A DNA stretch of 64,000 nucleotides from Mugil cephalus (lineage: Eukaryota > Chordata > Actinopteri > Mugiliformes > Mugilidae), in contig NC_061770.1 of assembly GCF_022458985.1 (NCBI RefSeq), positions 36,561,599 through 36,625,598 of the forward strand, in the 5' to 3' direction. Under the pieces are notes generated by a model, which was given only the letters and a program-made list of their open reading frames with translations, was not told the DNA's origin and ran no database searches. How positions within the stretch are numbered: position 1 is the first letter of the stretch; the number at the start of each line of letters is the position of its first letter. Positions 36,585-47,100 of this stretch are shown here, piece after piece. Position numbers and translations under genes: made by a program.

Positions 36585-37582
36585 TCTTATGTTTCATACA
36601 TCTTGGTAAGCAACAAAGGAAATAGAGAAAAAGAAAAAACATTGTGCAGACTGTATATTACTGTCACAATCCAACCATCGTCAACACAACAGCCGCGCTC
36701 GCACACACTCTCTCTCCCACACACACACACATTCACAAAAATATTCACTTCTATAACTAAACCCCACCTGTTTGATTTTTTTTGTGTTTTTTTTTTTTTT
36801 TTTTTTTTTAGGCAAGTGCAAATCTTCAAGTTTTTTTTTTTTAATAATCCATTTTTCAATAGCTTTAACTTTTGTTTTTTTTGTATAAACGTAAAAAAAT
36901 TCTAAACAAGAGAAATATCAACAGTGTTTGTCTTTTGAGAAAAGGATTTGCGCTCTGATAAGGTTTTTCAACTAAAGGTCCCCCTGACTTTGAAAACCTA
37001 ACAGCCATGACCATTCACCCCCCCCCGCCCTCCTCCACCTCCACCCCCCCCCCCCCCCCACCCTCACCCCCACCCCCCCCCTTCCAGTTCCGACGCGCAT
37101 GCACAGATACTGTGTACGTACACATACCGTATGCGCACTGATTCACACACACACGCGCACACACATATATGAAAAAAAAATAATAATTCAAATCCCATCT
37201 CAATAAAGTGCATTAGTTCAGTATAAGGTGCTTAATCTTTTGAGTGCCAGAGGATACCCATCTTCCTTTAAACCTCACCCCCCCCCCCCGTCTCTCCCCT
37301 GCTCTAGTGAACAACTGGTGCAGCAGGAGCCCTTTTTTTTTTTGTTTGTTTGTTTACGTTTCTTACCAGAGGGAAAGAAAGAAAAAGAGTAGGAGGTGCA
37401 GATATCCAAGCGCCTCCACCTCCATCCTCATATACCTCCCCCCCCTGCCGTCCTCACGCTCGCTCCCGTCCCCCCAAACCCCCACCACCCCCTGTTCCCC
37501 CAGCAGTGCACATTCGTCATCAGGTTTGTCTGATTAAAAGACAGAAGGCCTCAGGTAGCTATTGCTGCTGCGCTGCGTCACA

Positions 37583-40500
37583 TCAGTAATCCTCCACCAT
37601 CTCCATCTCGCTCAGGCTCAGAGACTCGCCCGCGTTGTGGTATGAGTACCCTGTAGAGTGGGGAGGAGGGGGGAGGAGGGGGGAGGAGGAAGGGGGGAGA
37701 CGTGGAGAGAGTCAAGTCAGATAGGAGGAGGAAAAGGAAAAGGAGGAGGAGGAGGAGGAGGAGGAGGGGGTGGCGGCTTACACAACGTTAAACAAGGGAT
37801 CGAGTGTTTATCGACTTCTCCTGTCAGTGGTTTTAATGTTGTGGCTGATCAGTGCAGGTAGTCACGCAGTCCCACTCCCCACCTATAGGGGGGCGTAAAC
37901 GTGCGCCACGTACCAGAGCCGTATATTACAGAGAGAGTGTGGCCAACTGGGGAATGATGGACCGTCTGAGCCGATTGGTTCAGAGCTGGTCACGTGTTTC
38001 ACGGGCGCCATGTTTGCTACATCAAACCAATATTCACCCATAGAGAGAAGTGGCAATAACAGAAAATAAAGTTGGATTAAAAGTTTAAATATGTGCTCAG
38101 TGAGTAGACGCTGGGATATTTAAGTGACGGCCTTTTACACGTTGGTAATAACATTTCTAGGCTCGTTAATGGTGAAAATAAGACATTTTTTTCAAACATG
38201 GCAACCCCGCCCCTGTAAAATATTCCCTCCGATGTAGCAAACATGGTGCCCATGATTTGAGTTGGCCAGACTCTCTCTAATATACAGCTCTGCTCATAAT
38301 GTAATCATCATGTTTCTAGTCTCATTTCCTCAGTTTTCCAATAATTAATGTGTTTTTTTTGTCAGAATATGGAAACGACACGAATGAAAAAATGGGAAAT
38401 TGTTGCTTTTTTTTGCTTAATGTGAGTCTGGGTGAGCGTGACCGATATCCACCGATATTATAAAATGCTAAATGATTCTGACTATTTCCAGATAAATGAC
38501 GTCAAAGGAATAACACACTAGAGGTGAGGTGACGTACCTAAGATGCTGGGGTCAGAGTGCAGCATCACAGACTGTTTCTTCTTCATCTTCCCCCCCTGGT
38601 TGTCAAAGAGACCAGCCTTGCCCATGTGGTTGGCCTGAAACATGGACTGCAGAGTGCTTGGATTCATACCTCGCATTGAGTCCTAAAAAAAAAAAGACAT
38701 AAAAGATATAAAGATCAGGCAAAAAACTCAATCCAACAGAATCTCTTCATAGTCTTCAGTCAGTTACTACAACTCCAAAAGTATTTATATTAAGACGATG
38801 GATCAGCTGTTCAATTACTCTTGAGGGATATTGTTGTATCACCGTCACTGATTCTGACAACTCAACTCTAAGTTAAGTGTTTGCATGTACGTTAGAGGCT
38901 CATATCTGCATTTACCTGCAGAGGGAAGTTCATGTTCAATCCAGCCACTTCCTTTGATAACTGATAACACAAAGAAAAGAAGGAGCAGGAATTATGACTT
39001 TTTCTACCTGCGACATGAACAAGTATCCCCATGGTAACCGTGTTTCACGTTTGTCGTAAACTGACAAATGCAAACATGCTTCAGTGCTATTTCAATAATA
39101 TTAACTCAAAATACGAAAAAAAAATGTACATCCTCCTGACACCTGAGCTTTTATTTGGTATGTGTTTTTAATTTCTCCAAGGTATTTTGGATTTAAAAAG
39201 TAGAAAAACTAAGCATCGTCTTTCAACAGGAAGTACTGAACTATGTCCTCATATGTGGACACTGGGATTATTTCATTATTTATATTATAAATAAGTCACC
39301 CAATGTGTGACAAAATATAAAACTGTTTATTTTAAAAATTGAACATGGCTGAACAAAGACAGAACAACAAAGTCCCAGCCCTTTGCTAAATAAAATTAAT
39401 TAAATTAATTGATAAAATTTATTAAATTAGTGGGTCATATGAAACTAGAAACATTAATAAGGATAAATAAATACATTTCAACCGTAAAAATCATCTGTAG
39501 AATAAATCCACCACCATGTTTTTACACTGACTAGTGTATTGACCCTTTGCGGACACTAGATGGCACTAAAGCGTCCACTAATGAGGACAACGGGTTTAAA
39601 TGAAGCAGAAGAAGCCGCAATAAAACCTAAAACTTAATGTCCCCATATGAGGACGCAGGGTCTCAGGAGGATATACAAGTTTTCTGTGGTGACAACTGAA
39701 CTTATTATTTCTTTACTATACTCTGACGTAGCATCCAAGGACATAAGACTTTCCTTGCTCCATAATGACGACAAATAACATCATTAAATTAATTCTCAAC
39801 TAGGAGTCAGCCGACCACCAGGGGGCGAACACATGGTTAAGGCTTCATTAAGCTGCCTAAATAACAAATGAGCCAAAATTACATTTATTTTGATCCACAT
39901 TGTAATCACGATTGTTTGTCTTATTAGGGAAAACATCTGTATTTTTAATTGTACTACTTTTAAACCAACAATATTATAACAGTTTTTTTTAGTGGAAAAC
40001 GAAACTTTAAAGTAGAACAAAGGCTTAATAATAAAGAAAATGCAGAGACAATACTTTAAAACAATTTTTTTTGCAGATTTAGTGAAGCAGCGTTAGCTTT
40101 GGCCTACATGCATTCCTCGTACTTCGGTTTGTGATGTTTTTAGATGATTGTTCGGATTAGTTGTGTTACCATGTAAGTCGGACACAACTCTGCAGCAATC
40201 TTTGCATACAACTTGGTCCTGTGTCACGTCACTCACCCGCTAAATCCAAAACAAGTCCACCGGGTAACTTGAGGCTGCTTGTTATTCAAGCAGCTTATAT
40301 GAAGCCTTAACCACACACATCGCCCCCTGGTGGTCGGCCGACTACTAGCTGAGAAACTGCTTTTTTAGACAAGTAATAGAGCCACATTTTAAATGTAAAT
40401 ATCGCAGATTCATTTAATCGTAGCAGCCAAAACCGTGATCACGATTAAAATTCGATTAATTGTCATGAAGAAGAAGAAGAAGGTACGATGGCAATAGGAG

Positions 40501-43500
40501 ACGAGGAGCTCTGAGGTGAGGAGCTAACGCCTCGAAAGGGATCCACGTCCATTGTCTGGACTTGTTTAGGATTTAGGGTGAGTGACGTGAAACAACAACA
40601 ACAAGTTATATGCAAAGAGTGCAGCAGAGTTGTGTTACACGGTGACACAACTTATCTGATCAATCACCTAATAAAACATCATAAACCAAAGTACGAGCAA
40701 TGCCTGAAAGCTAACGCTGCTTCTCCGCCTGTGTCTCTGCACTGTATATTTATTCATATATAATGAATATAAATTCTAAAAATTCAGTTTATTGTTCTTT
40801 AAAGTTTCATTTTGCACTGAAAACTGTTCTAATATTGTTTGTTCAAAAGTAGTGCAATAAAAAGACAGATATTTTCCCACACGATGAATCATTTTTAGGA
40901 ACAGTCATGCTTAAATTCTCTCCCTTCTGAGGAGAGAGGAAGCTCGGACACCCGACCGACACAATCGTGTATTTTGGTAAGATAGCAGTAAACAGGGCTA
41001 AGCTAATCTCTCGGTGGTTGAAAGTCACACAGTTGTGTAGTGGCTGCATGGAGGAGGAGGGAGGGGTGACTCCAGGAGGCTAGAACTCACAGTGAAGCCT
41101 TCTTGAGGTGTCGTGGGTCTAACTTAACAAAGCTTGAAAACCCCAATGATGAGCCGCCTGCTGCTGTTGGCTAAGGCTAGTTAGCTGGTGTCTTCTTGTT
41201 GGTAGCTAACTGCTAACCTGCTGGTCAGCTTTCAGTTGGACTTCTAAATGTGTTTTGCCTCGAATCTTGGCACAATGGATTGTAACAACGAACCGTGCAA
41301 GACAGTGGTTCACTTCCTGACGGAGTTGCGTGTCCCGTCTAGTGTTTTTAACTCGTGCATGTGTCCCTTGAGCTCACCTGTTGCTGCTGTCTCTGTTGGT
41401 TGGCTTTCTGTTTGGCACGTCGCTCCAGAAACTGTTTGGCGAACTCTTTGGCTTCCACTGTGTCCCCCAGGTAGGACCGAATAAAATCCAGCACTGCATA
41501 GGGAGACTCCACCTCCTTCAGGTACGCCACGATCGTGGCAACTTGACAAAAAAAAAAAAAAAAAGACACGAGGTTTGAAATCGTTAGCCAACGCTGAACA
41601 CGCGATAATTTTAGGGCGCAGCCTCCACGCCCCCTCGACGCCGCTAAATGCTTGCAGCCTACCATCCACGGAGGAGGAGGAGTTGTTGGCAGAGGTGTTG
41701 AGAGCGTGCAGCATCTGTTCACACCAGGTGGTGAAGCCGTCCTGAGGCTTCATGCCCTGCAGCAGCTTCAGCAGCTTGTCCTCCTCCTCCGTCCTCTTAC
41801 GACGCATCATGTACTGGTCGCTGTGGAGGACGCACACGTCAGGTTTTTCGGCGCTTTTTTTTCTAAATAAAGACGACTCACTTCACGCGACGTGTCACAC
41901 ACCTGAGCGACGGGCTGCTGCGGCTGTTTTTCAAGCCCATGTTGTTGTTGCTGTTCCCGCGCAGGCTGGCCTGGTTCTTCACGGCCTCGTCCCACATGCC
42001 CATGCTGCTTGAGGACCCTCCGCTGCCGCTCTTGCCCTCCATACCGCCAGGCCCACCCCACATGCCAACACCGTCCACCCACTGCCCCCCCATGGACGAG
42101 CTGCCCATTGACATACCAGCGTGCTGCGGACGGAGAAAAAACAAATCAGGTAATTATTAGTCTATATGATAATTTAACATTTTCTGAAGATTTTTTTTTT
42201 TTAAGGCTGAAACTCACGCGCTCTCGCTGCTGAGCTCTCTGCTGCTGCTGCTGCTGCTGCTTCAGGAGCCGCTCCGCCTCCTGCTGCATCTCCAGCAGAG
42301 CCATGGTCGGGGACTTCGCTGGCTTGCCGAGCCCGGCGGAGGAAGCCCCGCTCCAGCTCGAGCTGCTCGCCCCAGGCCCCTGCTGCTGGGGGCTCTGCTG
42401 CAGCAGCTTCATGAGCAGCTCCTGCTGACGCTGCAGTGGAAGACAGTGATGTCGGATTTAATGCGACTGCATCCGGCTGCGACTTGATGACTCGATGCCC
42501 GTACGTCAAGACGAAAACAACAACACTGAATATTTTACGGCTTTAGAGGGCAAAGATGTTAATATGCACTCATTTGCCACTTTATTAGGTACACCTGTTC
42601 AAATGCTTGTTAACATAAATAGCTAATCAGCCAATCACATGGCTGCAACTCAGTGCATTTAGTCATGTAGAGGTGATCAACACAACTTGCTGACGTTTGA
42701 ACCGAGCATCAGAATAAGGAAGAAAGGGGATTTAAGTGACTTTGAACGTGGTATGGTTGTTGGCGCCAGACGGGCTGGTCTGAGTATTTCAGAAACTGCT
42801 GATCTACTGGGATTTTGACACACAACCATCTCTAGGGTTTACAGAGAATGGTCCGATAAAGAGAAAATAACCAGTGAGCGACAGTTGTGTGGACGAAAAA
42901 GCCTTGTTGATGTGAGAGGTCAGAGGAGAATGGGCAGACTGGTTGGAGATGATAGAAAGGCAACGATAACTCAAATAATACACAGGATAATGCACCATGT
43001 CTCAAAGCTCATATCATCTGGAACATGACAATGAGTTCACTGTACTCCAATGGCCTCCACAGTCACCAGATCTCAGTCAAATAGACCATCATCTTTGGGA
43101 TGTGGTGGAACGGGAGATTCTCATCATAGATGTGCAGCCGACAAATCTGCACCAACTGTGTGATGCTGTCATGTCAATATGGACCAAAATCTCTGAGGAA
43201 TGTTTCCAACACCTTGTTGAAAGTGTGACACCAAGAATTAAGGCAGTTCTGAAGGTAAAAGGGGGTCCAACCTTTTACTAGCAAGGTGTACCTAATAAAG
43301 TGGCAGGTGAGTGAGCGCAAAACCTTGTAGAAAGTGGGAAAAACATGCGAAAAACGCAAAACTTTCTCCATCTTCACCTTGCGTCTGAAGAGCTCCTCCT
43401 CCTCCCTCCTTTTCTGCTCCTCTTGCTGCCTCCTCTTTTCCTCCCTTCGCTTCCGCTGCTCCTCCTCCTCACGCTTCGCCCTGAGTTCAGCGTCTCGCCT

Positions 43501-44104
43501 CTCCTGCTGGAGCTGGTGGAGGAATAAATCATCAAAACATATTTACTAAAACATTACACCGCAATCGCTGCTCACAAACACACAATTCGTTCCGAGGCAA
43601 AGCTACAGTCTGGAAGTGGTGCACACACACACCACATCTCCAGATGTGTTTGGCGAGTGTAAAAAAAGCACGACTCACCTTCTGAAGCTGTTCGAGAGTT
43701 GGACCCTGAGTAGAAGGATTCATTGTTATGTCCCAAAGACTGGTTTCACTGCCTACATGGGAAGGAAATAAGATTAGCGTCTACACCGTCCGTTCCAGTG
43801 TTTTTAATTGTGCGTTAATTGCAGCCGTCTGCACGTACCTGACGGCTGTGAAGCTGAGGTATGCATGTCCCACATGGACCCTGTATCTGGCACTGACATC
43901 GACCTGTTCATCGAAGACATAAAAAAAAACAAAAAGTTAGCATTTAAAAAAACATCAAAACTTAGCACAGGAATGCGAATGACCGTGCAGCAGCCACGAC
44001 CTGTTGATGAGCTGGAATAGCTGCTGCTGCTGGAGCTGCTGATAAAGAGCTGCTGCCGTCGCCATCTCCTGCTGCTTTTTCAGACGCTCCTGGTCCAGGT
44101 TTCC
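37583..44104 (-). CDS. gigyf1: gigyf1 exons 13-23: coiled-coil, Gln-rich C-terminus
   Basis: After the GYF domain come GNLDQERLKKQQEMA and an alpha-helical charged segment (QERRDAELRAKREEEEQ then RREEKRRQQ; exon 43512-43378), Gln runs (42430-42218), the Gly/Met-rich GMWGGPGGMEGK exon, and the C-terminal fold with DKLLKLLQGMKPQDGFTTWCEQML and VESPYAVLDFIRSYLG. The 65-nt exon 43903-43839 was found by its SMSVPDTGSMWDMH match, not from a long frame. Confidence 0.9.
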
Positions 44105-47100
44105 CTGAAAGAAAGGAAGCGAGCTCAACGGTGAATACAAGGCATCAATCATCGCGGTAAAGTTATTTGTACATTCACTGAAGAGACAAACGTTCATGCT
44201 TTGCAGTGACGACCACTTCATGAGCTACGGTGCGTTCAGGGAACAATGAGCGACACACGGCCACATTTTGACGTGTATGAAATGAAACGGGATGGTTTTT
44301 ACTTCAACAAATGCTCATGCTCGTCTTTCGACTCAATGAATTTGAAGAATAATTTCTTTTGCAATGACCTGTCTATTAACGTGCCCTCTCATCTGCATTC
44401 TCCCCTCCCCATCCTCTAGGCTGGATGAGCTCTGACTCACAGTCCCGGCGGGCCCCCGGTTGGGCTGCGGGCGCTGAGTCGGGGGCAGCTGTCTCACCAG
44501 CAGGGGCGGCGGGGAGGGCCCGGGGGCAAAGGGCACTCGGCCCCACATCTTGATGACGTCCCCCAAGGGTTGGAAGCCCTCGTCGCAGCCCCGCTTCACC
44601 AGCAGGGTCATGGTGAAGTAGCCGGCCTGGAACCACTCACACATTTCCACAGTGGTGAACGGACCTGGCGCGTGGGCGGGAGATAAGATCAGATTAATCC
44701 AGCAGAGCAATAAAAAAGCGCACGATACGTGTGCGCGTTTGGACAAATCCCTGTAAAATGTGCGTACCCTGGATCTCTCCCTGGGGGTCCTTGTAGAACC
44801 ACTTCATGGCTGCCTCATGAGTGAGCGGCAAAGCAGCTGCTGTGTTCCTGGTCTCCTGCTGCTGCTGCAGAGTCTGGGTGAAGCACTCCTCCTCCAGAGA
44901 GGTGTCCTGCAGCGACGCCACCATCTTCTCTGCCTCCTTCACAAATAAAAAACACAAAAAGATTGTTTTTTTTACTTGATTGCAAACTCATGCGGCATGG
45001 GAGAAAAAAAAAAAAGAAACTGTTCTGAAAGTGCGGCCAAACATCATTTTAATATGCCAATGGAAAGTGTTGCCTCTGCTGCAGAGCCAAAAATATTAAA
45101 GGGATTTTTTAAGATCCGCTCGGGAAGGATTATGTTACTGAAGCTAAAGTAAGTTTCAATTAATAATAAAGAAGATTTTTTGGATCCTGAAACATGAGAC
45201 TAGACTTTAAAAGGGTTTAAACATGTTGGTTTTAGACTCAGCGAGGGCAACGGTAAAAAAAAAAAGTGTCATCATACAATCCTCTACAGGGCCCACAAGT
45301 TACCATATACACCTGTTCACGGTTTGTAAACAATGTGAGGCTTTTAAGGGGGCGGGGCTTAACTGGAGGCAAAACATACTAACAGCGGTTAGCATATTTC
45401 AGTGGACTGGTTTGGCAGGAATGGACGAGGGAAACGCGTATTTTAGAGAACATACTAATACAACTGGTGATTAATGTGATTTGTTACGTTACTGTCCAAC
45501 GTGCGATGGGCAGACGTTTACGCACACGTATATGAGAAACCCAGCGTCTACACTAAAGAAAAACCGAAGGCATACAAATCATTAGATGTTGATAACAAGG
45601 TCTTGAATGGACATGTGCAAGATTTGCAATAGACACAGAGGGTTTGTCTTTATTAAGTGAAGCCTCTCAAACAAAGATATTACAAGAAGTAACTTCTGCT
45701 TTGACACCCCTGAAACATGCAACTAATGTTGAGTTACCTAGCGGTTAGCATTAGCATTAACATGTAGCAAGAATCCCCTAAATAAGGATTAACATAATTT
45801 CAGTCATGATTTATTCTAACCCATAACGTTATCCAGGCTGAAACTGAAACTGATGATGTTTTACATATTAATGTGACCTGATATGAAGTGTGCATGTTGT
45901 TGATTGTCTCACTCCAGTTCTTTCTTTTAATCTCCAAAGCCAAACCAAAGTTGTCTACGACTCTCAGTGGCTGGTTATGTGATTAAACTTCAAGTTAGTG
46001 TTCTTGATTTTTTCGGTTTTAGCACCAAAAAAATACAGTTAGACGACATTTTCATGGTTGAAAGTGACAGTGTTCACCTCTGTTTTGCCTCCAGCTAACG
46101 ACAGTGACATAGGGTCTATTCTACATTATAACAGGTTAACGTCAGTCATACAATGATAAATCTGCAGGTATGATTTGGTACTTTCTACACACAAAAAATG
46201 TTTTTTGGAGGAACATATACGGAGTTAATCGCCTAATATTTCTGAGGTATATGTCCTGTCGTTCCTACCTGCTGCAGGTGTTTCATGCCTTCATCATCCT
46301 CAGTGTCTCCTCCAGATGGAGGGAGGAGAGGAGCAGCGGAGGAGGGCGGCGGGGGAGGGAGGCTGGAGGAGGAGGAGGCGGCGGCGGCGGCGGCGGCGGC
46401 AGCGAGGTTGGGGCTCAGGTGAGCTTTGGAGCCCCCTATGGGAACTATGTCTGGTACAACAACAACAAGAAGAAGAAGAAGGAGAAACATGAGTAAAACA
46501 ATGGGTCCTATTTTTAGTGGCTCTATTTACGGGGCAGTGATATCAGAGGGGAGCGGCAGAGCCACCTAGTGGCTCCGGATCTGACGGAGCAGAAACAGCA
46601 GGTTCAGTAAACAAGATATTAAATGACTGAGGCCGAACATATTCTATATCAACGCAGCTTAATGTCCCCTCACTCCTCTCTCCTCGTCACAGACGAACTG
46701 ATCTGTGACTAAATGAAAGTGACAGATCTGGGACACGACTTCTGAAGCTTCAAGTTGGATTTCACTTTTTCAAACAATATGTGAATGTTTATTCTTTCCT
46801 CTAGTGAATTAAAAAAAAAAAAAGCTTATATTTTTATACCCACTGTAGATTTGACAAATTGTTATTTTTAACCTTCTGAGAGCTTTTAATTTCTCTTTAT
46901 TTGGGATTATTAGGACTTAAGAACTATAAAAACTGAACAGGAAATACATGTCCTCATGTGTGGACGGGGGGGATTACTTCACTCAATATGCAACAAGAAA
47001 TATAAAACTGATAATTTTCATATCTGAACACTGCTGGGCAAAAGGAGAATTGCAAATAATGAAATCCCAATGTCCTCAATTGGGAACTTGACAACTAGCG

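Larger units (their letters stand above)
31370..37582 (-). other. gigyf1: gigyf1 3' UTR (about 6.2 kb, probable)
   Basis: There is no coding exon between the gigyf1 stop (37585-37583) and two minus-strand AATAAA signals at 31396-31391 and 31385-31380, with GT-rich sequence just beyond. Other possible signals are AATAAA at 31549-31544 and ATTAAA near 36843. The sequence is unusually simple: C26 at 34685-34710, A36 at 35332-35367, CT, CA, GGA and AC runs. The reading frames here are low-complexity shadows. RNA evidence is needed to fix the 3' end. Confidence 0.5.

Noticed and set aside
31186..37582. tp53 coding exons next to wrap53
   Set aside because: None seen on either strand; all frames here are low-complexity.
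44333..44746. A 137-codon exon around the GYF domain
   Set aside because: Only 44664-44498 is exon; the outer parts are intron, as the phase-0 donor at 44498 and the downstream GNLDQERLKK exon show.
45359..46106. Possible element bounded by GGAGGCAAAAC and GTTTTGCCTCC
   Set aside because: The inverted match is only about 15 bp and the flanks do not pair further, so chance is possible.
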